48,848 nucleotides of DNA from Bacteroidales bacterium (GCA_012729225.1 JAAYDO010000040.1:1-48848), one strand, 5' to 3'. Counted from the first letter of the stretch, positions 17,842 through 28,104 are shown. Notes: generated by a model from the letters alone, not told the origin. Program-made: numbers and translations.

Positions 17842-18500
17842 GAATTGATGGATGGATTTTTGTCACGGTCTCCTTCGTGCGCTTATTTGTCCATGCTCTT
17901 TCCTTCCCATTTTCTTGAAAAATTAGCAGGGGAAACATCCGAAATTTGTGTGAGATGGAAGAATGCTGAAGCGATTCTGACAAGTCTTTTCTCCAGTCGG
18001 CTCAACCAAGAGTGATGTGATGATTCCGAAGGAATAGAAGAATGTGTATATCTTATTGTGATTGAGTGTATTATCGGTGCAATAACAGGTGTGCGCTGTT
18101 GGGACGAAAACGCACGCATGGTTCGTTGGTCATCGCAGTATGGTTCGTTGGCACTTGCAACATTATTCATTGACCATCGCAGCATTGTTCATGGCCACTT
18201 GTAGCATGGTTCATTCATCAGAAGTCCCAAATGGTCAGAAAAGCCCAGTTGCTTCCACTCTTTCCTGCATGGGTTTTACTTACCCTCTCCAATGGACTGT
18301 TCGGAGGAGAAAGAGCAGATGTTTTCATGAATGATGGTCATAAGAGGGAATCGTCCATCCAACAGAAGGACATTGCAGGCCTGGGTTCGGCGAGTCCAGA
18401 AGAGGGAAGGGCGGAGTGCCAGTGGTGTGCTTTCATTGGTATAGCCTCTGCTTGCACCTCATAGACGCAAAGCGGTTGGCGACACAGGCACATTGGTGCC
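17842..18500. other. Long intergenic region with a 22-bp-period array
   Basis: About 660 bp lie between the xylanase promoter and the HD gene end. No credible gene is seen in either strand. The middle carries the five-unit array at 18117-18216 and a tail, to about 18300, that resembles the tails of the arrays near 32385 and 40166. Confidence 0.6.
18117..18300. repeat. 22-bp-period array, locus 1 (five units)
   Basis: Cores like CATGGTTCGTTG or CATTGTTCATGG start at 18117, 18139, 18161, 18183 and 18205, exactly 22 bp apart. The 10-bp linkers alternate between a CATCGCAG type and a CACTTG type, giving a 44-bp higher-order unit. Beyond the array a tail (CCTGC, then TTTTAYTTACCC) is shared with locus 3. 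Confidence 0.9.
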
Positions 18501-19727
18501 CTATGCTTTATATAGACGTTGATAGCAGAAATAATGTTTGCGAACCTTCTTGGATGCAAGGGAGGTATTGAGCATGTCGCTTGCTTCGGTCAGTTCACGA
18601 GTGGAGCCATCGTTGAAGCGAATCTCGATGAGGTCGTCGTCGAGGGAATACATGTCTTTGCCCACCTCAATGCAGGAGATGAGAAGGCTGGCATCTTCGA
18701 TAGAGATGTGGAAATGCTCGGAGAGTTCCTGAAGTTTGGCTTGTTTGCGCTCCTCGCTGACTGGTTCGTCGCTCATCTCAACCTTGAAGATGCGACGGTT
18801 GATGAAGTCGGAACTGAGGAGCGATAGCACGGGGTCGGGATGATTGCACCATGTCTTGAGGGCAGACCAGATGTCGTTGTCGTCGAGTTGCAGATATTGT
18901 TTCAGACATTCGGGGTTGCTGAAAAAGGTCTTGCGGTCTATCTGCTGATAGAGGAAGAATCGGAGGGCGGGCGAACAGAAGAGGTCTTCCCCCTGACAAG
19001 CAAGTTGCTTGGCACGTGTGAGTGCATTGATCATGACATGTTCTGCTGCCACAGAAGTCTTGTGGAGATATACCTGCCAATACATGAGGCGGCGACACAC
19101 GAGATAGTTCTCTATGGAATAGAGCCCTTTCTTGTCCACAACCAACTGATCATCCGCCATGTCGAGCATGTCGATGATGCGTGATGAGCCGATATTGGCC
19201 TCGTTCACCCCAGTGAAGAAGGCATCGCGCTTGAGGTAGTCAAGGCGATCCATGTCGAGTTGGGAAGAGATGAGTTGATGGAGAAACCGCTTGGGGTATT
19301 CATCCTTGAATATCTTGATGGCGAGCGAGAGTTGTCCGCGCATCTCCTCATTCATCCGCTCCATCACCATCAGGGATATGTCTTCGTGGCTGACACCACT
19401 GATGAGCGTGTATTCAAGCACGTGGCTGAAAGGGCCATGCCCGATGTCGTGCAACAGGATAGCCGCCTGAACGGCTTCAGCCTCACTGTCAAAAATGAAA
19501 GCACCCTTTTCCTGCAAAGAGCGGATGGCATTGCCCATGAGGTGGAAAGCCCCAAGGGAATGCTGTAGGCGGGTGTGCTGTGCGCCTGGATAGACGATGT
19601 TGGCACCTCCCAACTGCTTGATGCGGCTGAGGCGATAGAAGGCAGGGTGTCTCACGATGTCTAAGAGCAGACCTCGTGGAACACGGATGAAGCCAAATAC
19701 CGGATCATTGATGATTTTGGATGTCAT
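18501..19727 (-). CDS. HD-domain phosphohydrolase
   Basis: The protein has about 408 residues when started at 19727 (MTSKIINDPVFGFIRVPRG), where the family normally begins. The extra 22 codons of the open frame upstream (including IHFSLKTK) are read from the MITE-like element and are rejected. HD-type metal ligands are seen in RLQHSLG (His) and in LLHDIGHGPFSH (His-Asp). Relatives are deoxynucleotide triphosphohydrolase-like proteins found beside lpxD in many Bacteroidetes; the substrate is unknown. It follows pyrF in the same direction, separated by the element at 19743-19871. Confidence 0.9.
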   Translation of the reverse strand: MTSKIINDPVFGFIRVPRGLLLDIVRHPAFYRLSRIKQLGGANIVYPGAQHTRLQHSLGAFHLMGNAIRSLQEKGAFIFDSEAEAVQAAILLHDIGHGPFSHVLEYTLISGVSHEDISLMVMERMNEEMRGQLSLAIKIFKDEYPKRFLHQLISSQLDMDRLDYLKRDAFFTGVNEANIGSSRIIDMLDMADDQLVVDKKGLYSIENYLVCRRLMYWQVYLHKTSVAAEHVMINALTRAKQLACQGEDLFCSPALRFFLYQQIDRKTFFSNPECLKQYLQLDDNDIWSALKTWCNHPDPVLSLLSSDFINRRIFKVEMSDEPVSEERKQAKLQELSEHFHISIEDASLLISCIEVGKDMYSLDDDLIEIRFNDGSTRELTEASDMLNTSLASKKVRKHYFCYQRLYKA

Positions 19728-19742
19728 GGTTAGCTTTGTTTT

Positions 19743-19871
19743 GAGTGAGAAGTGAATGGTGAACGGTGAAAAATCTATGTTTCCATTTGTCAATGAGATG
19801 AAAAGCGAATGCTTTCTGCGTTCTTATCGGCAATATGGATTTCTCACTGTTCGCCATTCGCTTTTCACTTA
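19743..19871. repeat. MITE-like intergenic element, copy B
   Basis: This is the best preserved copy. The left arm (from 19743) has heptads GTGAATG, GTGAACG and GTGAAAA. The right arm (to 19871) is its near-perfect reverse complement over about 33 bp. The right end includes the TAA stop codon of pyrF (19869-19871); the left end is 16 bp before the HD start. In gene direction it contains ATTGACAAATGGAAAC, shared in part with copies A, C and D. Confidence 0.85.
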
Positions 19872-20681
19872 TAGCAGTGTAGCCATTTGGTCGGCTACTT
19901 TCTTTGCTTCCTGACCAGCAACAGTGGCAAAGTTTTCTGTCTTGTCGGCATAGATGATGGCGCGAGAAGAATTGACAAGGAGACCGCAATCCTTGGTCAT
20001 GCCATATTTGCAGACCTCTTCAAGGCTGCCACCCTGTGCGCCAATGCCTGGCACGAGAAGGAAATGAGTGGGGGCTATCTTGCGGATGTCCTCAAACATC
20101 TTTCCCTGTGTAGCACCTACCACATACATCATGTTCTCGTCGTTGCCCCATTCTTGGCTCTTGCGGAGCACTTTCTCGAAGAGGCGTTCTCCCTCGGCAT
20201 CAGCGGTGAGTTGGAAGTCGTGGCTGCCCTTGTTGGAGGTGAGAGCCAGAAGGATGACCCACTTGCCTGGGTATTGGAGGAATGGAGTGACGCTGTCCTC
20301 ACCCATGTAGGGCGCAACTGTGAGTGCATCGAGGTTGATTTCCTCAAAGAAGGTGCGGGCATACATGGCAGATGTGTTGCCGATGTCACCACGCTTGGCG
20401 TCAGCAATGATGAAATGCTTGGGGTAGTTCTCGTTGAGGTAGGTGATGGTCTTCTCAAAGGAGATCCATCCCTTCACACCCATGCTCTCATAGAAAGCGA
20501 GGTTGGGCTTGTAGGAAACGCAGTAGGGTGCGGTAGCATCGATAATCGCCTTGTTGAAGGCAAAGATGGGGTCATCTTCCTTCAAGAGGTGTTCTGGTAT
20601 TTTCTTAATATCGGTGTCGAGGCCTACACAGAGGAAGGTCTTCTTCTCGAAAATCTGTTCGATGAGTTCTTTGCGAGTCAT
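19869..20681 (-). CDS. pyrF: Orotidine 5'-phosphate decarboxylase
   Basis: This 270-residue enzyme makes UMP from OMP, the last step of de novo pyrimidine synthesis. The catalytic Lys-Asp signature is seen in [12 protein letters not shown], and the start [18 protein letters not shown] is typical of the longer, type 2 enzymes. PGIGAQGG binds phosphate. The stop codon lies in the end of the MITE-like element. It follows the DUF4153 gene by 33 bp and belongs to the purM-prfA-pyrF group typical of Bacteroidales. Confidence 0.97.
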   Translation of the reverse strand: MTRKELIEQIFEKKTFLCVGLDTDIKKIPEHLLKEDDPIFAFNKAIIDATAPYCVSYKPNLAFYESMGVKGWISFEKTITYLNENYPKHFIIADAKRGDIGNTSAMYARTFFEEINLDALTVAPYMGEDSVTPFLQYPGKWVILLALTSNKGSHDFQLTADAEGERLFEKVLRKSQEWGNDENMMYVVGATQGKMFEDIRKIAPTHFLLVPGIGAQGGSLEEVCKYGMTKDCGLLVNSSRAIIYADKTENFATVAGQEAKKVADQMATLL

Positions 20682-20714
20682 ATTGTGAAATGAAATGTTA
20701 TTGATAATTGAGTT

Positions 20715-22421
20715 CTATTTCTTTTGTAACACAAAACCGTCAATGTCGAGTTGGGTGGAGCTCATATCGAAGTAGGTGGCATAGAAAAGGTTTTTGCCAC
20801 TCTTGGAATGGAACATAATGGGGGGCATTATGGATCCATCCGCTTTGTTCCCGTAGGCTTTCAACGTGTCGGTGCTGATGAGGAAGGTGTCTGTCACCAG
20901 GTCATTCTCCGTAGGCGCAAGTTTCACCATCTTCTGATTCTTCTGGATTTCTATGCTTTGGAAAGAGCACCTGATGTATCGGTTGTAGCCTTCTGGAAAG
21001 TCGATGAAAAAGTCATTCTCAGATCGGTAGTATGTGCCAATTTCCTCTACCATTACTGTGTCTTCCTCCAACTCAAATTTGTAACTGTAGAAAGACACGT
21101 AGTTGTTTTTATCCTTCACATATTGTTTGGAGGCGTCAGACCCGAAGGCCTCCTGTAGGTAGAGCAACTGTTCATTTAGCGTGATGGCTTTCTCTTTGGG
21201 AAGAGTGTGAATCATATTTTCGTATTGCTCTATATTGAGTGGAAGTTTCTTTCCTTCCAAACGATGGGAAATACTGCTGTGCAGGTAGTTTCTTGTGATG
21301 CTGGTATAGTTGATGGGAAAGGATGATGTGAGTAGGAAGATGATGGCAAATGAGATGGTAATCCAGTTGATGCGCTTGGCTTTTGTGATGAAAAGCACGA
21401 TGCAGACAAAGTAGAACCAGATGTTGAGTGTGATGATGTAGAGTCGGTTGATGGTAATGCCATAGTCGTTGAAACGTCGTATGATGCCGATTGTCATGAG
21501 TAGCAACAGTGGCAAAATGGCAAGTGGAAGGTAGCGGGCAATGAAGTGGTCTGCGTTCTTCTTACTCAGTTTGCGGATGGGGTACAGTCCAAACTCGATG
21601 ATGATAAGCCCTATCATAGAGGTCACGACGAGCAGGGAGACTCCACCTGATGGCAGTTCCCAGCGCACGAGGATGCGGGCTGCATAGATGTAGAGCACGA
21701 TGATGTATAGCCCTACAAGCGGAAGGAACAGAAATCGGATGACTGCATTGAGGAAATTGGAATCAAGAGGTTTGCGGTCATACTTCCTTTCTCCCTCTGG
21801 AATGCGACCGATAAGCAGCCATGACGACAGCAAGAGGGTGGTCAGCACACCAAGCACTCCATACCATTTTCCGTCGAAATCTATATCGAACAGTACTTGG
21901 AGCGACACGAGCAGTATGCTTGTGCCTCCCCACATGATGAGTCCTACAACCAAGCAGATGACACCGTTTGCAATCAAGTTCATTGCAAAGTTCCATGAGG
22001 CGATATTGTCTTTCTCCTTCAGAAATGAAAGGAAGAAGATGGACAGGAGCAACGCAAATGTGGTCGCAGCATGTGCTATCAGCAACTCATAGTTGGTTTG
22101 TCTTGCGTCAAGTGCATAATGCAGGTAGATGGAGTCTGCCAGCAGGATGGCATGTGATACAATGAAGACAATGGTTGCGGTGCGCTTGCTGACACCCTCC
22201 TCAGCCCATAGCTGTATGGTGAGCGACAGCAGAAAGGCTATCGACAGGAAGTAGGAGGTGACACCAATAGCCTTGTCGCTGAGTGATTGACCCTCGTCTA
22301 TCAGACAGAAGATGAGGAATGCAGACAAGGATGTGACGAAAAGGGATGGTGCAGGAAAACGCATGGCGCACATGCGGAAAGCCTTGATGATGGCCTGCGG
22401 GGCTGACGATAGTTTCATCAT
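20715..22421 (-). CDS. DUF4153-family membrane protein
   Basis: This is a 568-residue protein with about twelve membrane segments in the first 380 residues and a soluble C-terminal part of about 190 residues. The central piece with RFLFLPLVGLYIIVLYIYA and a following RWELPSGG is typical of DUF4153 proteins. The function is unknown. It lies between prfA (41 bp upstream) and pyrF (33 bp downstream), in the same direction, so it probably shares their transcript, which is not an obvious functional link. Confidence 0.8.
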   Translation of the reverse strand: MMKLSSAPQAIIKAFRMCAMRFPAPSLFVTSLSAFLIFCLIDEGQSLSDKAIGVTSYFLSIAFLLSLTIQLWAEEGVSKRTATIVFIVSHAILLADSIYLHYALDARQTNYELLIAHAATTFALLLSIFFLSFLKEKDNIASWNFAMNLIANGVICLVVGLIMWGGTSILLVSLQVLFDIDFDGKWYGVLGVLTTLLLSSWLLIGRIPEGERKYDRKPLDSNFLNAVIRFLFLPLVGLYIIVLYIYAARILVRWELPSGGVSLLVVTSMIGLIIIEFGLYPIRKLSKKNADHFIARYLPLAILPLLLLMTIGIIRRFNDYGITINRLYIITLNIWFYFVCIVLFITKAKRINWITISFAIIFLLTSSFPINYTSITRNYLHSSISHRLEGKKLPLNIEQYENMIHTLPKEKAITLNEQLLYLQEAFGSDASKQYVKDKNNYVSFYSYKFELEEDTVMVEEIGTYYRSENDFFIDFPEGYNRYIRCSFQSIEIQKNQKMVKLAPTENDLVTDTFLISTDTLKAYGNKADGSIMPPIMFHSKSGKNLFYATYFDMSSTQLDIDGFVLQKK

Positions 22422-22462
22422 ATGATAGTGGATTAGAGTTCTGCCTCCCTATTGAAGGTGAA

Positions 22463-23563
22463 TTAGAGTTCTGCTTCTTTCAGCCTCTCAGCATTCTCAG
22501 CCACGATAAGGTGGTCGATGCAGTCCTGGATGTTGCCATCCATGAAAGCAGCGAGGTTGTAGATGGTGTAGTTGATGCGGTGGTCGGTGATGCGCCCCTG
22601 AGGATAGTTGTAGGTGCGTATCTTTGCAGATCGGTCGCCTGTGGATACAAGGGTCTTGCGTCGAGAAGCAATATCGTCGATGTACTTCTGATGCTCACGG
22701 TCGTAGATGTAGGTGCGCAGACGAGCAAGAGCACGCTCCTTGTTCTTGGGCTGGTCGCGTGTCTCTGTACATTCCACAAGAATCTCTTCTGTCTCGCCAG
22801 TGCTGGGGTTCTTCCACATGTAACGGGCACGCACGCCGGACTCAACCTTGTTTACATTCTGACCACCTGCTCCTTGACTTCGGAAGGTGTCCCATTTGAC
22901 TTCACCTTCATTGATCTGCACATCAAATGGTTCTGCCTCGGGGAGCACTGCCACTGTAGATGCAGAGGTGTGCACACGACCTTGAGTCTCCGTGACAGGA
23001 ACACGTTGCACACGGTGTACGCCTGATTCATATTTCATCGTGCCATACACGTTTTCGCCTGTGATGTTAGCCACAATTTCCTTGTAGCCACCTGCGGCAC
23101 CTTCAGAGAAGGATGATATGGTGAGATGCCAACCCTTGGTCTCGCAGTATTTACTATACATGCGGAAGAGGTCGCCAGCAAATAGAGCCGCCTCGTCTCC
23201 TCCTGTGCCACCACGAATTTCGAGGGTGACGTTCTTGCTGTCTTCTGGGTCGGCAGGGATGAGAAGAAGTTTGATTTCCTCTTCCAGAATTGGAAGACGC
23301 TTCTCGTTGGCTGCTAATTCCTCGCGTGCTATCTCCTTCATTTCAGGATCATCCTCCAAGGTGATGAGTTCCTTTGCTTCTTCAATGCCCTTGACAGTGG
23401 CAATGTATTGCTTGCGGGCATTCATGATGTCCTCAAGGTTCTTGTATTCTTTGGTCAATTGCACGTACCTCTTTTGGTCGGCAATGACATGAGGGTCGGT
23501 GATGAGTGTTGATACCTCCTCAAAGCGAGGAATCAATCCTTCCAGTTTCTCCAGTATTTCCAT
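22463..23563 (-). CDS. prfA: Peptide chain release factor 1
   Basis: This 366-residue factor reads UAA and UAG stop codons and triggers peptide release. The GGQ motif is in GAGGQNVNKVES, and the stop-codon reading motif of the PxT type is PVT in VQRVPVTETQGR, which separates it from RF2 (SPF). The length is normal and no frameshift is present. The start codon overlaps the purM stop by one base (TAATG), so translation is probably coupled. Confidence 0.97.
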   Translation of the reverse strand: MEILEKLEGLIPRFEEVSTLITDPHVIADQKRYVQLTKEYKNLEDIMNARKQYIATVKGIEEAKELITLEDDPEMKEIAREELAANEKRLPILEEEIKLLLIPADPEDSKNVTLEIRGGTGGDEAALFAGDLFRMYSKYCETKGWHLTISSFSEGAAGGYKEIVANITGENVYGTMKYESGVHRVQRVPVTETQGRVHTSASTVAVLPEAEPFDVQINEGEVKWDTFRSQGAGGQNVNKVESGVRARYMWKNPSTGETEEILVECTETRDQPKNKERALARLRTYIYDREHQKYIDDIASRRKTLVSTGDRSAKIRTYNYPQGRITDHRINYTIYNLAAFMDGNIQDCIDHLIVAENAERLKEAEL

Positions 23564-24738
23564 TAATAATTAAATGTTCCGAATTCGGATTTGATGGTGA
23601 GTGACTTCTTGCCTTCCTCTATGTGACCCACAATCTGTGCATCGATATTGAATGACTTGCTGATAGAGATGACTTTCTCTGCGTTTTCGGGAGAAAGATA
23701 CACCTCAAGGCGGTGACCCATGTTGAACACATTGTACATCTCAGCCCAGTCGGTGCCTGACTCTTGTGCTATGACTTTGAAGAGTGGAGGAACAGGGAAC
23801 ATGTTGTCTTTGATGACACGGCAGTTGTCGCCCACAAAGTGAAGAACTTTGGTCTGTGCACCACCTGTGCAGTGTACCATGCCGTGGATGTCGGCACGCA
23901 TCTCATCAAGGATCTTCTTCACGACAGGAGCGTAGGTGCGGGTAGGAGATAGCACAAGTTTGCCTGCATTGACGGGTGCGCCTTCCACTGGATCAGTAAG
24001 CTTGTATGAACCTGAATAAACGAGTTCGTCTGGCACAGCCTTGTCGAAAGACTCTGGATATTTCTCAGCAAGATATTTCGCAAAGACATCATGACGGGCG
24101 GAGGTGAGTCCATTGCTGCCCATACCGCCATTGTATTCTTTCTCATAGGTGGCTTGACCGCAAGAGGAAAGACCCACGATGACATCGCCAGGGCGGATGT
24201 TGGCATTGTCGATAACGTCACTGCGCTTCATGCGGCAGGTGACTGTGGAATCTACAATGATGGTGCGTACAAGGTCGCCCACATCAGCAGTTTCACCACC
24301 TGTAGCGTAGATGCCCACTCCCATCTTGCGCATCTCGGCAAGGAGTTCGTCTGTGCCATTGATGATGGCTGAGATGACTTCGCCAGGAATGAGGCTCTTG
24401 TTACGACCAATCGTGGATGATACGAGAATGTTGTCCACTGCGCCTACACAAAGAAGGTCGTCGGTGTTCATGATGAGTGCATCTTGTGCAATGCCTTTCC
24501 ATACAGAGATGTCGCCCGTCTCTTTCCAATACATGTAGGCAAGGCTGGACTTCGTGCCTGCTCCGTCTGCATGCATGATATTGCAATATTCGGGGTCACC
24601 ACCCAAAATGTCAGGAATGATTTTACAGAAAGCCTGTGGGAAGATACCTTTATCTATATTCTTGATAGCGTTGTGCACGTCTTCTTTGGCAGCACTGACT
24701 CCACGCATCATGTATCTCTGCTTGTTGTCGATGGTCAT
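23563..24738 (-). CDS. purM: Phosphoribosylformylglycinamidine cyclo-ligase (AIR synthetase)
   Basis: From 24738 the protein has 391 residues and starts MTIDNKQRYMMRGVSAAKED; the upstream extension is Lys/Asn-rich and rejected. It makes AIR from FGAM with ATP in purine synthesis. The family signatures HADGAGTKSSLAYMYW, MNTDDLLCVGA and TGGETADVGDLVRT are present. The form is the longer Bacteroidetes type. First gene of the leftward group purM-prfA-DUF4153-pyrF-HD. Confidence 0.95.
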   Translation of the reverse strand: MTIDNKQRYMMRGVSAAKEDVHNAIKNIDKGIFPQAFCKIIPDILGGDPEYCNIMHADGAGTKSSLAYMYWKETGDISVWKGIAQDALIMNTDDLLCVGAVDNILVSSTIGRNKSLIPGEVISAIINGTDELLAEMRKMGVGIYATGGETADVGDLVRTIIVDSTVTCRMKRSDVIDNANIRPGDVIVGLSSCGQATYEKEYNGGMGSNGLTSARHDVFAKYLAEKYPESFDKAVPDELVYSGSYKLTDPVEGAPVNAGKLVLSPTRTYAPVVKKILDEMRADIHGMVHCTGGAQTKVLHFVGDNCRVIKDNMFPVPPLFKVIAQESGTDWAEMYNVFNMGHRLEVYLSPENAEKVISISKSFNIDAQIVGHIEEGKKSLTIKSEFGTFNY

Positions 24739-24777
24739 TTTAGTATGTTTTTTATTCGATTTGTTGATTTTATGTTG

Positions 24778-24836
24778 CAAAGGTAAGGAAAAAACATGAT
24801 ATTATGACTGTATGTCGAAAATCTTTCCTAAATTTG
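24778..24836. promoter_or_regulatory. Divergent purM / lpxD promoter region
   Basis: Rightward, TAAATTTG (24829-24836) fits the -7 box and lies 30 bp before lpxD. Leftward, TACCTTTG (24785-24778) lies about 40 bp before purM. Neither has a perfect TTTG -33 box at the expected spacing, so these are moderate predictions. Confidence 0.6.
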
Positions 24837-24866
24837 CAAACATATTACGTAATTAAAACTCATTAG

Positions 24867-25910
24867 ATGGTTTTTACCGCACAACAAATAGCAGGCTTTA
24901 CTGGTGGAACCGTAGATGGTAATCCTCAAGCTGCGATTAGTACATTTGCGAAAATAGAAGAAGGCACGGAAGGTGCACTTTCTTTTTTAGCAAACCCTCA
25001 GTATGAACATTATATTTATGAGACACAATCAACTATTGTGCTCGTAAATGAAGATTTCAAACCCTCACAAGAAGTGAAGGCCACATTGGTTCGTGTGAAA
25101 AATGCATACGAGTCTGTGGCTAAACTCCTGCAGCTATATCAGAGCATGCAGCAGAAGCGTGTGGGTGTTGATTCCTTAGCATTCATTGATCCTTCTGCCA
25201 AAATAGGTAAGGATTGCTATATTGGCCCATTTGTGGCAATTGGTGAGAATGTGGAGATAGGTGATGGTGTAGTGCTTCACCCTCATGTGACCATAGGCAG
25301 AAATGCAAAGGTGGGAAAGGGCACGGAGATTTATAGCAATGCTGTGATTTATCATGACTGCATTGTGGGTAAAGAATGTATCCTGCATGCAGGATGCGTG
25401 ATTGGCTCAGATGGTTTCGGCTTTGCCCCTACAACTAATGGCTATGACAAGATTCCGCAGATTGGCATTGTGACCATTGAGGATAAGGTGGAGATTGGTG
25501 CGAACACATGTGTGGACCGCTCCACTATGGGTAGCACAATCATTCGCAAGGGTGTGAAACTTGATAACCTTGTGCAGATTGCCCACAATGTTGAAGTGGG
25601 TCAGAACACAGTGATGTCTGCTCAGGTGGGCGTGGCTGGTAGTTCCAAGGTGGGAGAGTGGTGCGTATTTGCTGGTCAGGTAGGTATAGCAGGACACCTG
25701 CAAGTGGGTGACCGCACGGTGATGGGCGCACAGGCAGGTTTGGCTGGTGGTAATTTGGCTCGTAAGGGTGGTGCCACTCTCATGGGCTATCCTGCTATTG
25801 AGCACAAGAAGTTTGCAAAGAACATGGCGGCACTCAACTCTCTTCCAGAACTATTGAAGGAGGTGGCAGCGCTGAAAAAAGAAATTGAAGAACTCAAAAA
25901 CAACAAATAA
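24867..25910 (+). CDS. lpxD: UDP-3-O-acylglucosamine N-acyltransferase
   Basis: This 347-residue enzyme adds the second, amide-linked acyl chain to UDP-3-O-acyl-glucosamine in lipid A synthesis. After an N-terminal uridine-binding domain (about 1-100) come many hexapeptide repeats of a left-handed beta-helix ([20 protein letters not shown]), the catalytic His in NLVQIAHNV, and a C-terminal helix ([18 protein letters not shown]). The last codon is followed directly by the ATG of lpxC/fabZ. It is the first gene of the envelope operon. Confidence 0.97.
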   Translation: MVFTAQQIAGFTGGTVDGNPQAAISTFAKIEEGTEGALSFLANPQYEHYIYETQSTIVLVNEDFKPSQEVKATLVRVKNAYESVAKLLQLYQSMQQKRVGVDSLAFIDPSAKIGKDCYIGPFVAIGENVEIGDGVVLHPHVTIGRNAKVGKGTEIYSNAVIYHDCIVGKECILHAGCVIGSDGFGFAPTTNGYDKIPQIGIVTIEDKVEIGANTCVDRSTMGSTIIRKGVKLDNLVQIAHNVEVGQNTVMSAQVGVAGSSKVGEWCVFAGQVGIAGHLQVGDRTVMGAQAGLAGGNLARKGGATLMGYPAIEHKKFAKNMAALNSLPELLKEVAALKKEIEELKNNK

Positions 25911-27293
25911 ATGCAAAAACAATTAACTCTGAAGGAGTCTTTCACACTGAAAGGCAAAGGACTGCACACAGGTCAGATGATTACAGCCGTGTTCAATCCT
26001 GCTGAAGAGAACTACGGTTATAAGATTCAAAGAACAGATGTTGAAGGTCAGCCAATCATTGATTGTAATGCCGATCTGGTGGGTGACACGCAGAGAGGAA
26101 CAGTCCTCGTGAAGGACGAAGTCAAGGTGAGCACCATTGAACATGCAATGGCGGCCCTTTATGCTTTGGGTATCGACAACTGCCTGATTCAGTTAGATGG
26201 TCCTGAAATGCCTATCTTGGATGGTAGTGCAATGCCTTTTGTAGAGGCGATAGAAAAGGTGGGTCTGCAGGAACAGAACGCTAAGAAGGATTATTATGTG
26301 GTGAAACACAAGATGGAAATCAAGGGTGAGAATGGTGAACACATGATTCTGATACCTGATGATCACTTCTGTGTGAATGCGCAGATTGCTTTTGACTCAC
26401 AGATCCTCGATAATCAGTTTGCCAATCTTGACAATATGGCTGATTTCTCTAAAGAGATTGCTTCTGCTCGCACATTCGTGTTTGTGAGAGAGATAGAACC
26501 GCTTCTCAATATGGGTCTCATTCGTGGTGGCGACTTGGACAATGCCATCGTGATTTACGAGAAGGAACTGCCACAGGATCGCTATGATAATCTGGCGGAC
26601 AAGCTTGGCATTGCTCATATGGATGCTACTCGTTTGGGCTACATCAACCATAAGCCTCTCACTTGGAACAATGAGCCTTCACGTCATAAGTTGCTTGACA
26701 TTATTGGTGACCTTGCTTTGGTAGGACGTCCTATTCTTGGTCGTGTTGTGGCTACTAAGCCGGGACATACTATTAATAATAAGTTCGCGCGCGCAATCAA
26801 GCGTGACATCAAGAAGCATGAGGTGCAGTGCCCTGCATATGATCCTAATGTTGCTCCTTTGATGGATGTGAACAAGATTCGTAGTTTGCTTCCTCACCGC
26901 TATCCAATGCAGTTGGTGGACAAGGTTATTTCTGTGGATGAGCCAGAAATTGTTGCTGTGAAGAATGTGACCAGCAATGAACCTTTCTTCACAGGACACT
27001 TCCCAGAGGAGCCTGTCATGCCTGGTGTATTGATTGTGGAAGCAATGGCACAGGCAGGTGGTCTGCTGGTGTTGAATGCAGTTGATGAGCCAGAAAGGTA
27101 CTCTACATACTTCCTGAAAATTGATGGTGTGAAGTTCCGCCATAAGGTGGTGCCAGGTGACACGCTGATATTCAAGGTCAAGATGATGGGACCTTTCCGC
27201 AGAGGTATTGCAACAATGAGCGGTCTTGTGTTTGTGGGTGATACGGTAGCAGCAGAGGCTGAGTTCACGGCACAAGTTGTAAAGAACAAATAA
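25911..27293 (+). CDS. lpxC/fabZ: Fused LpxC deacetylase / FabZ dehydratase
   Basis: This is a 460-residue two-domain enzyme, a fusion typical of Bacteroidetes. Residues 1 to about 300 are LpxC, the zinc deacetylase that commits to lipid A synthesis; likely zinc ligands are His in STIEHAMAAL and His/Asp in SRHKLLDIIGDLAL. Residues from about 315 are FabZ, the (3R)-hydroxyacyl-ACP dehydratase, with LLPHRYPMQLVD and the catalytic His in FFTGHFPEEPVMPGVL. Both domains compete for hydroxyacyl chains, so the fusion fixes their ratio. It abuts lpxD without a gap and precedes lpxA by 12 bp. Confidence 0.97.
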   Translation: MQKQLTLKESFTLKGKGLHTGQMITAVFNPAEENYGYKIQRTDVEGQPIIDCNADLVGDTQRGTVLVKDEVKVSTIEHAMAALYALGIDNCLIQLDGPEMPILDGSAMPFVEAIEKVGLQEQNAKKDYYVVKHKMEIKGENGEHMILIPDDHFCVNAQIAFDSQILDNQFANLDNMADFSKEIASARTFVFVREIEPLLNMGLIRGGDLDNAIVIYEKELPQDRYDNLADKLGIAHMDATRLGYINHKPLTWNNEPSRHKLLDIIGDLALVGRPILGRVVATKPGHTINNKFARAIKRDIKKHEVQCPAYDPNVAPLMDVNKIRSLLPHRYPMQLVDKVISVDEPEIVAVKNVTSNEPFFTGHFPEEPVMPGVLIVEAMAQAGGLLVLNAVDEPERYSTYFLKIDGVKFRHKVVPGDTLIFKVKMMGPFRRGIATMSGLVFVGDTVAAEAEFTAQVVKNK

Positions 27294-27305
27294 TATAATA
27301 GAAAT

Positions 27306-28079
27306 ATGGCAAAGATAAGTCCTTTAGCATTCATTGATCCAGAAGCTAAGATAGGAGAGAATTGTGAGATCGCTCCTTTCTGCTTCATTGACAAGAATGT
27401 AGAGATTGGTGATAATAATGTGTTGATGAACAGTGTTACTTTGTTGAATGGTACAAGACTGGGCAATGAGAACACTCTTTTCCCTGGTGCAGTGATTGGT
27501 GCTGTGCCTCAAGACCTGAAGTTTAAGGGAGAGGATTCGTTTGTTGTGATAGGTGATAGAAACAAGATTCGTGAGAATGTGACCATCCACAGAGGCACAG
27601 CCAGCAAGGGACAGACAGTGGTGGGCAGCAATAACCTCATCATGGAGAATGCCCATATAGCTCACGATTGTGAGTTTGGTAGTGGCATCATCATGGGTAA
27701 CTCTACGAAGTTGGCTGGTGAGGTGATTGTGGATGACAACGCTATCATTTCTGCTGTGGTGCTCGTGCATCAGTTCTGTCGTATAGGTGGTTATGTGATG
27801 GTGCAGGGTGGTACTCGTACCAGCAAGGATATCCCTCCATTTGTGATGGCAGGTCGAGAGCCTGTCTCTTATGCAGGTTTGAACATTATAGGTCTTCGTC
27901 GTCGTGGCTTCAGCCGTGAAGTGATTGATAACATCAGCAATGCCTATCGTCTCATCTATCAGTGCAACATGACTGTCAATGAGGCTATTGAAGCCATCAA
28001 GAAAGAAGTGCCTATGGGTAAGGAAGTTCAGTATATTGTTGATTTCGTTACTCAATCTCAGAGAGGTATTATTAGATAA
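27306..28079 (+). CDS. lpxA: UDP-N-acetylglucosamine acyltransferase
   Basis: This 257-residue enzyme carries out the first acylation of UDP-GlcNAc in lipid A synthesis. It has hexapeptide repeats from residue 5 (ISPLAFIDPEAKIGENCEIA), the catalytic His in HIAHDCEFGSG, the KFKGEDS segment and the helical C-terminus. The length is normal. It lies 12 bp after lpxC/fabZ and 25 bp before the pRiA4b ORF3-like gene. Confidence 0.97.
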   Translation: MAKISPLAFIDPEAKIGENCEIAPFCFIDKNVEIGDNNVLMNSVTLLNGTRLGNENTLFPGAVIGAVPQDLKFKGEDSFVVIGDRNKIRENVTIHRGTASKGQTVVGSNNLIMENAHIAHDCEFGSGIIMGNSTKLAGEVIVDDNAIISAVVLVHQFCRIGGYVMVQGGTRTSKDIPPFVMAGREPVSYAGLNIIGLRRRGFSREVIDNISNAYRLIYQCNMTVNEAIEAIKKEVPMGKEVQYIVDFVTQSQRGIIR

Positions 28080-28104
28080 GAAATCTTTTAACCCCATTTG
28101 TGCT

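Noticed and set aside
19731-19738. TAGCTTTG as a rightward promoter box
   Set aside because: It points away from the HD gene and into pyrF's 3' end, with no gene to drive.
19728-19793. 22-codon N-terminal extension of the HD protein
   Set aside because: It is read from the arm of the MITE-like element; the family starts at MTSKIINDPVFGF.
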